Made by a program: the position numbers and the translations under genes
DNA from: Candidatus Ruthia magnifica str. Cm (Calyptogena magnifica)
Lineage (GTDB): Bacteria > Pseudomonadota > Gammaproteobacteria > PS1 > Pseudothioglobaceae
Reading direction: 5' to 3'
DNA length: 64,000 nucleotides
NCBI RefSeq assembly: GCF_000015105.1
Contig: NC_008610.1
Span: 310,001-374,000, forward strand
Notes under the pieces: generated by a model
Database searches by the model: none
What the model saw: the letters and a program-made list of their open reading frames with translations, nothing else
Told to the model about the DNA's origin: nothing
Shown: positions 37,815 to 46,479 of the stretch, piece after piece
How the letters are laid out: every line of letters starts with the position of its first letter
Position numbering within the stretch: the stretch's first letter is position 1

Positions 37815-39971
37815 TTAAATAAATTCTAAATTAGCATATGAATTAATCAGCCATTTTGTACCCACTTGCTTAAATTTTATTTGCACTCTAGTAGAATCGC
37901 CTTGCCCTTCAAAATTTAGCACTGTACCTAATCCAAATTTGGCATGTTTAACCAAAGCGCCAATAGATATTTGGTCATCAGATTTTGGTGTAATATTTTT
38001 ATTAAAAGTATTGTCATCATTGTAATTCTGTATTGTTGCACCAAATTTAGCTTTAATCTTATTTAAATATTTACTTGGAATTTCGTTTAAAAAACGTGAA
38101 GGATAAGCGTATAAAGATTGTCCGTACAAAAAGCGTTTAATGGCATAAGAGAGTGATAGTTTTTTCATAGCGCGAGTCATACCCACGTAGCATAATCGTC
38201 TTTCTTCATCCGTTAAATGAGGTTCATTCTTACTTTGTCTAGAAGGGAATAGGTCTTCTTCCATGCCAACCAAAAATACACAGGGAAACTCTAGACCTTT
38301 AGCTGAATGTATAGTCATGAGTTGTACATTTTGGTTAATAGACGCATTGGTATTGCCACTAGAATCTAGCGATGTTAAAGAAATAAATCCCATAACTTCG
38401 CTCATCTTATTATCTTGTTCATGGTTGTATTGTTTCGTTATGGTGATTAACTTTTTTAGATTTTCTTTTTTACTGCCGATTTTATCATTAGAATAATGCA
38501 TAATTAATCCTGATGTATTAAGCAAGTTAGTTACTTTTTCAGATAAATTTAGGTGCTTTGTGTCGTCTGTTATTTGCTTAATTAGATTAATAAAGCTACT
38601 TAATGCATTGGCAGCGCGAGTTGGCAGGATGGATGATATTTGTATGGCTGCTTGAAAAAGACTGGTGTGGTTGTCTTGTGCAAATGTACGTATTTTTTTA
38701 ACCGTTACATTGCCAATACCGCGAGTTGGAAAATTAACTACGCGTTCAAAGGCAACATTATCAGCCGAGTTCTCTATTAAACGTAAATAACTTAAAGCGT
38801 CTTTAATCTCGGTATACTCAAAAAATTTTAAACCACCATAGATAATATAAGGAATATTGTATTTTATTAGTGCCTCTTCAAAGATACGAGATTGAGCATT
38901 AAATCGGTACAAAATAGAGCAATCACTGGGCGATGCACCATTAGTGATTAATTTTTGAATATTGCTGATAACATAGTTCGCCTCATCCGTTTCAGTTCGC
39001 GCTTCATAGACATCAATCAATTCACCATTACCAGCATCAGTCCAAAGAGATTTACCCATACGATTGACGTTATGAGTAATCAAGGCATTAGAGGCGTTTA
39101 GAATATTACCAGTTGAACGATAATTTTGTTTTAAGCGGATGGTTTCAATGGGAGTAAAGTCTGTGCATAGTTTGGTAATATTTTCAATTTTTGCACCGCG
39201 CCATCCATAAATAGATTGATCATCATCGCCCACACAAAATATTTTATTATGACCATTAAACAATAATTTAATCCATTTGTACTGCACCGTATTGGTATCT
39301 TGAAACTCATCCACTAAAATATGCTCAAAGCGCGCTTGATAATGATTAAGCAAGTCTGTGTTATTTTTTAACAACTCATAACTACGTATCAGTAGTTCTG
39401 CAAAATCAATTAAGTCGTTTTCTTGGCAATACGCTTCATAAAGTTCAAACACTTCAAGATTTTTTTTAATAAAATAGTTATAATCAGGGTCAATATCTTG
39501 TGCGCGAATATCTTCGTTTTTTTGATTATTAATAAACCACTGCACTTTTTTAATGGGAAACTTAGATTCATCAATGCTATTTTCTTTCATTAGACGTTTG
39601 ACAATACGAAACTGGTCTTGTGCATCTAAAATTTGAAATCCAGAAGTCAACTTAGACTTTTCGTAATGAGTGCGTAATAATCGGTGTGCCAAGCTATGAA
39701 ATGTTCCCATCCACATACTTTGAATAGGGCGCCTTAATAAAGTACTTAGCCTTTCACGCATTTCAGTAGCAGCTTTATTGGTAAAAGTAACTGCTAAAAT
39801 GGCATCAATACGAATATCTTTTTGTGTAATTAAATAGGCAATTCTATGGGTTAAAACTCTAGTTTTACCACTACCTGCACCTGCTAGTATTAAAGCATTT
39901 TTTTCATTATTGAATGTGACTGATTGGCATTGTTTGTCATTTAGGTCGTTTGTTATTTCGGATAAATTCAT
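37815..39971 (-). CDS. uvrD: DNA helicase II (UvrD)
   Basis: UvrD is a 3'-5' superfamily-1 helicase that removes the excised strand in nucleotide excision and mismatch repair and clears RecA filaments. The 718-residue protein shows motif I 'LILAGAGSGKTRVLTHRIAY', Ia 'AVTFTNKAATEMRERL', II 'ILVDEFQDTNTVQYKW', III 'FCVGDDDQSIYGWRGAKIEN', IV 'LKQNYRST', V 'VQLMTIHSAKGLEFPCVFLV' and VI 'EERRLCYVGMTRA'. The C-terminus has the short RNA-polymerase-binding Tudor-like domain ('IGALVKHAKFGLGTVLNFEG'). UvrD rather than Rep is inferred from that tail. Confidence 0.95.
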   Translation of the reverse strand: MNLSEITNDLNDKQCQSVTFNNEKNALILAGAGSGKTRVLTHRIAYLITQKDIRIDAILAVTFTNKAATEMRERLSTLLRRPIQSMWMGTFHSLAHRLLRTHYEKSKLTSGFQILDAQDQFRIVKRLMKENSIDESKFPIKKVQWFINNQKNEDIRAQDIDPDYNYFIKKNLEVFELYEAYCQENDLIDFAELLIRSYELLKNNTDLLNHYQARFEHILVDEFQDTNTVQYKWIKLLFNGHNKIFCVGDDDQSIYGWRGAKIENITKLCTDFTPIETIRLKQNYRSTGNILNASNALITHNVNRMGKSLWTDAGNGELIDVYEARTETDEANYVISNIQKLITNGASPSDCSILYRFNAQSRIFEEALIKYNIPYIIYGGLKFFEYTEIKDALSYLRLIENSADNVAFERVVNFPTRGIGNVTVKKIRTFAQDNHTSLFQAAIQISSILPTRAANALSSFINLIKQITDDTKHLNLSEKVTNLLNTSGLIMHYSNDKIGSKKENLKKLITITKQYNHEQDNKMSEVMGFISLTSLDSSGNTNASINQNVQLMTIHSAKGLEFPCVFLVGMEEDLFPSRQSKNEPHLTDEERRLCYVGMTRAMKKLSLSYAIKRFLYGQSLYAYPSRFLNEIPSKYLNKIKAKFGATIQNYNDDNTFNKNITPKSDDQISIGALVKHAKFGLGTVLNFEGQGDSTRVQIKFKQVGTKWLINSYANLEFI

Positions 39972-40088
39972 TATTTTTTTCTTGTCTTGGAATTAAATGG
40001 TTATAATATTATCTTTCTCTTATATCGGTTTAAAAGATGGGCTGATATAAGTAAACAAAATTATAAATACTATTAAGGAGTATCAGCA

Positions 40089-40274
40089 ATGACTTACTAT
40101 GAAGGCGTTAAAAAAATGGAAGAGATGGGTGTAAATGATAACTATATTCAAGGTTGGGTTGCAGGTTTTTTAAATAATCCTGAAATTGAAGAACAAAGAA
40201 TTACTGATGAATGGGAGTCAGGCTATGAAGATGGTAAAGAGCATACAGATGCTAACTTTACTAATTTCTGCTAG
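40089..40274 (+). CDS. Small acidic protein, possibly RMF-like
   Basis: A 61-residue protein with a strong ribosome-binding site (AAGGAG 9 bp before ATG) and its own terminator. It has two repeats of a GW/GY-x-x-G type: 'YIQGWVAGFLNN' and 'WESGYEDGKEHTD', the layout seen in ribosome modulation factor (GYxAGxxG ... WxxGWxxG), but it is acidic while RMF is basic and lacks the 'CPY' between. Function is therefore open. It stands alone between uvrD (divergent) and epmB. Confidence 0.7.
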   Translation: MTYYEGVKKMEEMGVNDNYIQGWVAGFLNNPEIEEQRITDEWESGYEDGKEHTDANFTNFC

Positions 40275-40290
40275 ATATTAAAACACTTAT

Positions 40291-40316
40291 AAAAACTCTG
40301 TTATCGGAGTTTTTAT
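40291..40316 (+). terminator. Terminator after the small acidic gene
   Basis: Inverted repeat AAAAACTC, 8-base loop, GAGTTTTT, with the T run inside the 3' arm. It lies 17 bp after the stop of the 61-residue gene and before epmB. Confidence 0.7.
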
Positions 40317-40331
40317 GCCCCGCTAATAACT

Positions 40332-41279
40332 ATGATGAAAGATAACTGGCAATATTATGCGAGATATACCCTTAAAGGCGCTAATCAAAGTAACGATTTT
40401 TTTAAAATAGAAGCATTTAAAGACCAAGATTTTCCTATTAAAATTCCCTTAGAATTTGCACAATTGATTGATAAAAGTAACAAGAATGACCCCTTGCTAA
40501 GACAAGTTATCAGTTCTAAAGTTTTATCAAAAAGCGAAAATTTTAGTTTGTTGCCACTAGAAGAAGAAAAATACTCTCCTGTGGCTGGGCTTATTCATAA
40601 ATATCCAAATAGAGTGTTATTAATTACTTCACAAGTTTGCGCTATTCATTGCCAATATTGTTTTAGACAAAACTTTAACTATTCTGAGCATGATGCTATC
40701 AGCAATTGGAATGAGGTGCAAAATTATATTGTTAATGATGTAAAAATCAATGAAGTAATATTAAGTGGCGGTGATCTGCTGAGTTTGAGTGACGATAAAC
40801 TTAGCATATTGATTGATAATATTGCAAATATTGCACACATAAAAACACTACGTATTCACACGCGCAGTATTGTTGTGATGCCTAGTAGAATAACTGACAA
40901 ATTAGCAGATACACTTAACCAATCAAGATTAAATGTTGTCATAGTCTTGCACACAAATCATGCGCAAGAGTTGTCTGTGAAATTTGCACAAAAAATAACC
41001 AAACTAAGTGGCGTTACTTTACTCAATCAATCAGTTTTATTAAAAGGCGTGAATGATTCAATAAAAATATTGACAGAGCTTTGTTTGAAGTTGTTTGATT
41101 TGGGCATATTACCCTATTATTTACACATGTTGGATAAAGTTCAGGGTGCACAAGATTTTTTAGTTAAAGATGACGATGCCATTCAACTGCATCAGCAATT
41201 AAAAAACAACTTAAGTGGATATCTGGTACCTAAGTTGGTACGTGATAATGGTAATCATTCTAAAGATTGGTTACTTTGA
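40332..41279 (+). CDS. epmB: EF-P beta-lysylation protein EpmB (lysine 2,3-aminomutase family)
   Basis: EpmB is a radical-SAM, PLP enzyme that converts (S)-alpha-lysine to (R)-beta-lysine, which EpmA attaches to elongation factor P. The 315-residue protein has the cluster motif in 'CAIHCQYCFRQNFNY', 'VILSGGDLLSLSDDKL', 'LRIHTRSIVVMPSRITDKLA' and 'YYLHMLDKVQGAQDFLV'. The short length and lack of the long C-terminal extension point to EpmB rather than catabolic KamA. epmA and efp are not in the window. Confidence 0.9.
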   Translation: MMKDNWQYYARYTLKGANQSNDFFKIEAFKDQDFPIKIPLEFAQLIDKSNKNDPLLRQVISSKVLSKSENFSLLPLEEEKYSPVAGLIHKYPNRVLLITSQVCAIHCQYCFRQNFNYSEHDAISNWNEVQNYIVNDVKINEVILSGGDLLSLSDDKLSILIDNIANIAHIKTLRIHTRSIVVMPSRITDKLADTLNQSRLNVVIVLHTNHAQELSVKFAQKITKLSGVTLLNQSVLLKGVNDSIKILTELCLKLFDLGILPYYLHMLDKVQGAQDFLVKDDDAIQLHQQLKNNLSGYLVPKLVRDNGNHSKDWLL

Positions 41280-41825
41280 AATGGCCTTTTCTAAAGCCAT
41301 CATATCCATTTCACCCATTTGATAATCAACTAAATTTCCGTTTGGTCCATAGATATAAGTCGTTGGCATGCCAAGTATTTCGTCAAATTTTTTGAATTGA
41401 GCGTAGTTTTTATCGTCAAAAAGGATGATGGGATAATTTACCATAAATGTATCAGTGAACTCAATAATAGCTGCTTTGCCAGCCTGTTCATAATCAAGTC
41501 CTAAAATAAGAACTTTGTCCTTATTTTTTTCATAAAACTTAACAAAATCTGGAATTTCTTTTAAACAAGGTGGACACCAAGTTGCCCAAAAATTAACTAC
41601 TAAATATTTACCCAGAGTGGATTTATTAGTGTGTATATTGCCGTTAAGGTCGGTTAGAGAAAAATCAGGCACTTTGATTTTTCTTTCTTTTTGCCACATG
41701 TCATCAATGCTGATTGCCTGAGCAACATTAAAAGCTAAAAATAGCGAGCATATAAAACCAATTTTAGCAATTTTATTGCCTAATTGAAATGCGAGCCTTG
41801 GGGGTATAATGAGATTTTTTGTCAT
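41271..41825 (-). CDS. TlpA-like thiol-disulfide oxidoreductase
   Basis: A 184-residue exported thioredoxin-fold protein: an N-terminal hydrophobic stretch (residues about 20-38, 'IGFICSLFLAFNVAQA') that is probably a signal peptide, then 'VPDFSLTDLNGNIHTNKSTL', the active site 'FWATWCPPCLKEIP', and the cis-Pro strand 'GMPTTYIYGPNG'. Such proteins reduce disulfides in the periplasm, for example in cytochrome c maturation. It ends 9 bp inside the 3' end of epmB and is divergent from the ArsC-like gene. Confidence 0.9.
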   Translation of the reverse strand: MTKNLIIPPRLAFQLGNKIAKIGFICSLFLAFNVAQAISIDDMWQKERKIKVPDFSLTDLNGNIHTNKSTLGKYLVVNFWATWCPPCLKEIPDFVKFYEKNKDKVLILGLDYEQAGKAAIIEFTDTFMVNYPIILFDDKNYAQFKKFDEILGMPTTYIYGPNGNLVDYQMGEMDMMALEKAISK

Positions 41826-41837
41826 ATTTATTTAGTC

Positions 41838-42185
41838 ATGAGTACAGTTATTTATCACAATCCAAGATGTTCTAAATCAAGAGCAATGTTAACTATTTTA
41901 GAACAAAAAAATGTTGATTTTGAGATAATTAAATATTTAGAAAATCCACCCACCAGTAACGAACTCAAGCAATTATTAACTGATTTAAATCTTGAAGCCA
42001 GATCACTCATGCGTAAAGGAGAGCCTGAGTACAAAGAACAAGGTTTAGATGATGAAGCTTTAACTGAAAATCAATTAATTAATTCCATGATCAAAACCCC
42101 AAAATTAATTGAACGACCCATTGTAAGAACAAGTAAAGGTGTTGTTATCGGTCGTCCACCTGAAAATGTTTTATCTATTCTTTAA
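41838..42185 (+). CDS. ArsC-family reductase
   Basis: A 115-residue thioredoxin-fold protein of the glutaredoxin-dependent arsenate reductase family: 'STVIYHNPRCSKSRAMLTIL' with the active Cys, 'LIERPIVRTSKGVVIGRPPE' with the oxyanion-binding Arg residues. I start at ATG 41838; an upstream TTG in frame would add 18 residues that overlap the divergent gene. True arsenate reduction is plausible because the Cys and Arg set is complete, but no other ars gene is near. Confidence 0.88.
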   Translation: MSTVIYHNPRCSKSRAMLTILEQKNVDFEIIKYLENPPTSNELKQLLTDLNLEARSLMRKGEPEYKEQGLDDEALTENQLINSMIKTPKLIERPIVRTSKGVVIGRPPENVLSIL

Positions 42186-42210
42186 AAAAATCTTGCTTAG
42201 TTGTAAGGCT

Positions 42211-42870
42211 TTAGTCAATAAGTAGGGTTAATAGATGGCCTTCACGTGCTTCAATGTTGGAATAATAGACATCATTTAGTCTCTCAACCACTGAATTTTT
42301 AACCACATCTACTTGTAATAACTCTTTACTCCAAGTACTTAGATGTTTAAACTCATTAAGTGATAAGATATTATTGGTAAATTCATTAATCCAGTTTAGA
42401 CGCATAAATATTGGCGCAAAGGCTGCATCAATGATTGAAAAATTATTACCATTAAAAAACTTAGTATTGTTTTTAACAACTTCAACTTTGGCTAGTTTGT
42501 CAAACAAAGATTTTTTTGATGTATGAAATTTTTCTTCATCACCTGTTACTATGCCAAATAAATTATCAAATAGGGTTGATGAAAATTGAATCCATGAACG
42601 ATTTTCAGCTTTTTGAATAGGATCGCTAGGGTGTAGATTAGTTTTACTAATATCATTAATAAATTCAGTAATCACAGAAGATTCAAAAATAATTCTTTCA
42701 TCTACTTTTAACAAAGGTACTTGTTCAGTTGGGGAAATCTGCTTAAACCAATTAGGCGGATTCATTGGATTGATATGATTTAATTCAAAGTCAAGTTTTT
42801 GTTTATTTAGTAAAATAATAGCGCATTGTGCAAATGGACAAAGTTTAAAGCTGATCAGTTCTAGTTTCAT
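42211..42870 (-). CDS. Glutathione S-transferase-like protein
   Basis: A 219-residue GST-fold protein. The N-terminal thioredoxin-like domain has 'KLELISFKLCPFAQCAIILL' (active-site region with Cys), 'NPMNPPNWFKQISPTEQVPL' with the cis-Pro, and 'VDERIIFESSVITEFIND' with the glutathione-binding ES pair. The rest is the all-helical domain. This is closest to the omega/SspA-like type; substrate unknown. It converges with the ArsC-like gene. Confidence 0.85.
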   Translation of the reverse strand: MKLELISFKLCPFAQCAIILLNKQKLDFELNHINPMNPPNWFKQISPTEQVPLLKVDERIIFESSVITEFINDISKTNLHPSDPIQKAENRSWIQFSSTLFDNLFGIVTGDEEKFHTSKKSLFDKLAKVEVVKNNTKFFNGNNFSIIDAAFAPIFMRLNWINEFTNNILSLNEFKHLSTWSKELLQVDVVKNSVVERLNDVYYSNIEAREGHLLTLLID

Positions 42871-42904
42871 AATTCCTCGATTGATTGTTGTATTATTCCT
42901 TGTT

Positions 42905-43275
42905 ATAAGGATGCTTAGTAAGTAATGAACGGGTAGGATAAATTTTCTCTAGTAGTCTTGCATTGGATAATTCCATAATTGATGAGTAATATTTTTGATC
43001 AACTCTCTCAATTCATCAGCGCTATCAATTAGCAACATTATTGCTATTTTTTGTCAATTTAATAAAAAATGAGTCATAGATTTAGTGTTGTGTTGCTTGA
43101 CACACTCATCAAATGCGATGATTAAATTAGAGCTTTCTATAGTTTTAACAAGTAATTCACCTTCTAATTCTTTAATTTACTACTATTTTTGACGGTTCAA
43201 AAGTAATCAAGTTAAAACTAAGAAAGGCGAGTAAGTAATTGTTTTTTATAATGATGAATTCTTGTTTGTATCTAG
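42905..43275 (-). pseudogene. rlmH: Decayed rlmH (23S rRNA m3-Psi1915 methyltransferase)
   Basis: Minus-strand reading gives 'LSFNLITFEPSKIVVN', stop, 'KELEGELLVKTIESSNLIIA', 'FDECVKQHNTKSMTHFLLN', stop, 'IAIMLLIDSADELRELIKN', 'ITHQLWNYPMQDY', stop, 'RKFILPVHYLLSI'. This follows RlmH (xxIxLDExGKxxSSExFA, FxIGGADGL, SLSxMTxxHxLxRxLLxEQLYRA) in order, with the GG of the SAM knot already lost. It follows nadD-rsfS, the usual place of rlmH. At least three stops make it non-functional. Confidence 0.82.
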
Positions 43276-43317
43276 TCTAGCATTTTTTTACCAATTATAA
43301 TTAGGTTTATTTTTATA

Positions 43318-43650
43318 TTAAGTGTTTTTTAATTCTGACCAAAGTTTTTCTAATTTATAAAATTCCCTGGTTTTTCCCGTCATCACATGAACTACAACCT
43401 CTGCTAAGTCTATCAACACCCAATACCCAGTCTGAATGCCTTCAATACCTAGCATTTTCATATTAAGACGCTTGGCCTCAATTTTAAGATTATTGGAGAT
43501 GCCACGTACATGTTGAATGGATCTACCTGTGGCAATAACAATAGCTTCAATATCAGCACTTTGTTCTAAAATTTTTAAGGTGACAATATCTTCGCCTTTT
43601 AATTTTTCAATGGTGTCGGTAACGGTTTTTAATTGTTGTTTTAAATTCAT
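43318..43650 (-). CDS. rsfS: Ribosomal silencing factor RsfS
   Basis: RsfS binds uL14 on the large subunit and blocks subunit joining when nutrients are short. The 110-residue protein has 'LKILEQSADIEAIVIATGRS', 'HVRGISNNLKIEAK' and 'YWVLIDLAEVVVHVMTGKTR', the family core. Length is normal. It overlaps nadD by 4 bp, the same pairing seen across bacteria. Confidence 0.94.
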   Translation of the reverse strand: MNLKQQLKTVTDTIEKLKGEDIVTLKILEQSADIEAIVIATGRSIQHVRGISNNLKIEAKRLNMKMLGIEGIQTGYWVLIDLAEVVVHVMTGKTREFYKLEKLWSELKNT

Positions 43651-44324
43651 AAGGTGTCAATATAATCAATGATAGATTTTGGTAATAGTTTAGATAAGTT
43701 TTGTTGGTCGCGTATTTTATTACTCAAGGTGGTATTTATACGCCTTTGTAGGATGTTTAAAAGAATATCGTGAATAGCACTTGAAGAAATATCAAGTATT
43801 TGATTATTTGCAAAAAAGACAAATCCAGTCTTTTGTTTTGCTAAGTCACCAACTGTACTAGTTAATTTAAAACCATATTTTTCTTGATGTGTAAAAGTAT
43901 CAGCTCTGGCAATTACTACTAGGTGGCAATATTGATAAAAAACTTGATATGCTTTCCAACTGCTCAGCGTATTAAAACTATCCACCCCCATGATTAAACA
44001 AATAGAGTCATTTTGATAGTCTGATTGAATGTGTTTGAGTGAGTCAATGGTGTATGAGTCTCTATTGTGGTTAACTTCTCTAGTATCTATTGAAAGTGTA
44101 TTAAATTCTTCAACAGCCAAGCGCAACATATCCATACGTTGATTAACATTAAAATTAAGCTGCTTTTTATGTACAGGTTTAGCGCAAGGCATTAAAAATA
44201 ATTTTGATAATCCTAGTTCAGTTTTAAGTTGAGTGGCATTTTTTAAATGTCCATAATGAATTGGATCAAACGAGCCGCCAAAAAAGCTAATCATTTTAAA
44301 TCTAGGCTCTTTTGCAATGCTCAT
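43647..44324 (-). CDS. nadD: Nicotinate-nucleotide adenylyltransferase
   Basis: NadD joins ATP and nicotinate mononucleotide to form deamido-NAD. The 225-residue protein has the nucleotidyltransferase motif 'FFGGSFDPIHYGHLKNATQL' and the 'ISSSAIHDILL' (SSTxxR-type) motif near the end. The ISSSAI version replaces the usual Arg with His-Asp, a mild deviation. I keep the start at 44324, which overlaps the MBL hydrolase by 4 bp; an ATG at 44294 ('MISFFGGSFDP') is a plausible shorter start. Confidence 0.94.
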   Translation of the reverse strand: MSIAKEPRFKMISFFGGSFDPIHYGHLKNATQLKTELGLSKLFLMPCAKPVHKKQLNFNVNQRMDMLRLAVEEFNTLSIDTREVNHNRDSYTIDSLKHIQSDYQNDSICLIMGVDSFNTLSSWKAYQVFYQYCHLVVIARADTFTHQEKYGFKLTSTVGDLAKQKTGFVFFANNQILDISSSAIHDILLNILQRRINTTLSNKIRDQQNLSKLLPKSIIDYIDTL

Positions 44325-45043
44325 AACATAGCCTTAATTTCTGTTTGGGTGACAGCATCTGTGGGATAAGGAATTTTTCCTTGTTGCATGCTGTTAACAT
44401 AATTTAAAAAATCGGCTTCGTTATCAATCAATAAAAAAGCATTTCCTTGTTTTTGCTCACCCATTGTTGTGTTAACTCTTGAGCCATAATCATGTCCACA
44501 ATGTAGCATTACATTATCATCAATGCGCTTGAGTTTTTGCATGGAATGGAACAATTCATTAATATTGCCACCAGGCAATGAACAATGACCCGCCCCATAA
44601 ACAAACAAAGTATCACCGGCAATAATATGCCCATCTAGTAAATAACAGATACCACCAGCACTGTGTCCTGGTGTGTTGATAATTTTAGCTGGTGTATTAC
44701 CGATAAAAATAGTGTCGTTATTATCAACAGTTTCAGGCAAGCTATCAATTTGCAAATAGGGTACTTCATTAACACCCACTGTTATTTTAGCGCCTGTTGC
44801 TTTTACAATTTCATCAACAGCATTGGTATGGTCAAAGTGCCAATGAGTTAGCCAAATATCAGTGAGTATGTAACCTTTATTGTGTATCCGCTGAATAAAC
44901 AAAGGTGCATCCCATGCTGGATCAACAATGGCACAGGTTTTTGTGTTATGGTCGAAGATAAAGTGAATAGAGTCTTCTAAAACACCGATGCAATAGAGAA
45001 TCTCTAGTGTGTAACCTTTTTCTTTAAAAATTTGTATGTCCAT
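44321..45043 (-). CDS. MBL-fold hydrolase (glyoxalase II-like)
   Basis: A 240-residue metallo-beta-lactamase fold enzyme with the dinuclear metal motif 'WLTHWHFDHTNAV' (HxHxDH), 'IINTPGHSAGGICYLLDGHI', 'IAGDTLFVYGAGHCSLPGGN' and 'MLHCGHDYGS'. This is the pattern of glyoxalase II and persulfide dioxygenase relatives. The C-terminal substrate domain is short, and the glutathione-binding residues cannot be confirmed by eye, so I leave the substrate open. It is first in the operon with nadD and rsfS. Confidence 0.88.
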   Translation of the reverse strand: MDIQIFKEKGYTLEILYCIGVLEDSIHFIFDHNTKTCAIVDPAWDAPLFIQRIHNKGYILTDIWLTHWHFDHTNAVDEIVKATGAKITVGVNEVPYLQIDSLPETVDNNDTIFIGNTPAKIINTPGHSAGGICYLLDGHIIAGDTLFVYGAGHCSLPGGNINELFHSMQKLKRIDDNVMLHCGHDYGSRVNTTMGEQKQGNAFLLIDNEADFLNYVNSMQQGKIPYPTDAVTQTEIKAML

Positions 45044-45139
45044 GATGTTATTTTACCAATTATATCTTGACTAATTCAACTTAGAGATTATAATTTACGT
45101 TTTTTGCTGACAAGTCAGTAATTTGGTGGTGTGTTTTGT

Positions 45140-45215
45140 GGGGCTATAGCTCAGCTGGGAGAGCACGACACTGGCAGTGTCGAGGTCAGCGGTTCGATCC
45201 CGCTTAGCTCCACCA
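45140..45215 (+). tRNA. tRNA-Ala (anticodon GGC)
   Basis: A 76-nt cloverleaf: acceptor GGGGCTA pairs with TAGCTCC (one G-U), D arm GCTC/GAGC, anticodon stem CGACA/TGTCG with loop CTGGCAG, T loop TTCGATC, and an encoded ACCA end. The anticodon GGC reads GCC and GCU alanine codons. Confidence 0.95.
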
Positions 45216-45236
45216 TTGTCTTGATGTAAATTTTAT

Positions 45237-45311
45237 GTCGCCTTCGTCTATCGGTTAGGACACCAGGTTTTCATCCTGGTAAGAGGAGTTCGATTCTCCT
45301 AGGCGATGCCA
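45237..45311 (+). tRNA. tRNA-Glu (anticodon TTC), with encoded CCA
   Basis: Cloverleaf with acceptor GTCGCCT against AGGCGAT (terminal G-U), D arm GTCT/GGAC, anticodon stem CCAGG/CCTGG with loop TTTTCAT, T arm AGGAG/CTCCT with loop TTCGATT, and GCCA at the end. It reads GAA and GAG. Confidence 0.94.
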
Positions 45312-45374
45312 TTTTTTTATCTACTTGTAAAATATTTAGTTTATTTACTTAAAGTTCTCAATTAAAATACCTTT

Positions 45375-45449
45375 GTCGCGTTCGTCTAGTCTGGCCCAGG
45401 ACATTAGGATTTCATCCTAATAACAGGAGTTCAAATCTCTTACGCGACG
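45375..45449 (+). tRNA. Second tRNA-Glu (anticodon TTC), CCA not encoded
   Basis: Acceptor GTCGCGT pairs perfectly with ACGCGAC; D arm GTCT/GGAC with a long loop; anticodon stem TTAGG/CCTAA with loop ATTTCAT; T arm AGGAG/CTCTT (one G-U) with loop TTCAAAT. The discriminator G is followed by TTA instead of CCA, so it needs the CCA-adding enzyme. It differs at many positions from the tRNA-Glu 64 bp upstream, so it is not a fresh copy. Confidence 0.85.
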
Positions 45450-45481
45450 TTATTTTATATCCATGTAAGTACTAAATCAAC

Positions 45482-46426
45482 ATGAGTTTGTTAAGTGTTA
45501 TTATTCCAAATCGCTTCATTGGTCAGCGTATTGATGCTGCAATGGCACAAATGTTACCTAATTATTCACGTGTTAAAATCACCTATTGGATAAAATCTGG
45601 TGATGCCTTAATTCATCATAAAACTTTTAAACCTAAGGAAAAAGTTTTAGGTGGTGAAGTGATTACTTTATCAATAAAAATTGAAAAAACCAATGCATGG
45701 CTAGCGCAAGATATTGTCATTGATGTGGTGTATGAAGATGAAGCGATTATTATTGTTAATAAGCCAGTAAACTTGGTAACACACCCTGGTGTAAGTAATT
45801 GGACAGGAACGCTCGCCAATGCATTATTACATTATGATTCATCTTTAGCTAATCTTGATCGAGCTGGCATTGTTCATCGTTTGGACAAAAACACTTCAGG
45901 ATTGATGGTCGTTGCGCGTAGTGAATATGCACAAAAGTATTTAACTAGACAATTACAAACCCATAGTATTTCACGAGAATATTCAGCCATTGTCTATGGT
46001 CATATGATTTCTGGCGGCACAGTTGATAAGCCAATAGGACGTGACCCTAAAGATAGAATTAGACAAACAGTGACTGAGAGTGGTAAAGATGCACTTACTC
46101 ATTATCGCGTTATTGAACGTTTTGCACACCACACTCACGTTAAGGTAATGTTAGAAACAGGACGCACTCATCAAATTCGAGTGCACCTATCATTTATTGG
46201 ACATCCGCTGATTGCTGACCCGATGTATGGTGGTAAAATTCGTTTTCCAAAAAAAGCAGACAAGCAATTAAAAAACTCACTTAAAAATTTTAATCGTCAA
46301 ACTCTTCATGCCAAAAAACTCACCCTAATTCACCCAACATCTACTGAATTAATGTCATGGAAAGTACCATTGCCGCAAGACATGCAAGATTTATTGCAAG
46401 TATTGGCTAAATTTGATGCAAACTAA
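45482..46426 (+). CDS. rluD: 23S rRNA pseudouridine synthase RluD
   Basis: RluD makes pseudouridines 1911, 1915 and 1917 in helix 69 of 23S rRNA. The 314-residue protein has an N-terminal S4-like domain ('GQRIDAAMAQMLPNYSRVKI'), the catalytic motif 'AGIVHRLDKNTSGLMVVARS' with the active Asp, and 'LETGRTHQIRVHLSFIGHPL'. The RluD choice over RluC rests on the following pgeF relic, its usual neighbour. RlmH, which methylates the RluD product at 1915, is dead in this genome at 43 kb. Confidence 0.93.
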   Translation: MSLLSVIIPNRFIGQRIDAAMAQMLPNYSRVKITYWIKSGDALIHHKTFKPKEKVLGGEVITLSIKIEKTNAWLAQDIVIDVVYEDEAIIIVNKPVNLVTHPGVSNWTGTLANALLHYDSSLANLDRAGIVHRLDKNTSGLMVVARSEYAQKYLTRQLQTHSISREYSAIVYGHMISGGTVDKPIGRDPKDRIRQTVTESGKDALTHYRVIERFAHHTHVKVMLETGRTHQIRVHLSFIGHPLIADPMYGGKIRFPKKADKQLKNSLKNFNRQTLHAKKLTLIHPTSTELMSWKVPLPQDMQDLLQVLAKFDAN

Positions 46427-46479
46427 GTGTTAAGTTGTTTTCAAACCCGTGATATCTAGAAGATGACGCGAGTGTTAGT

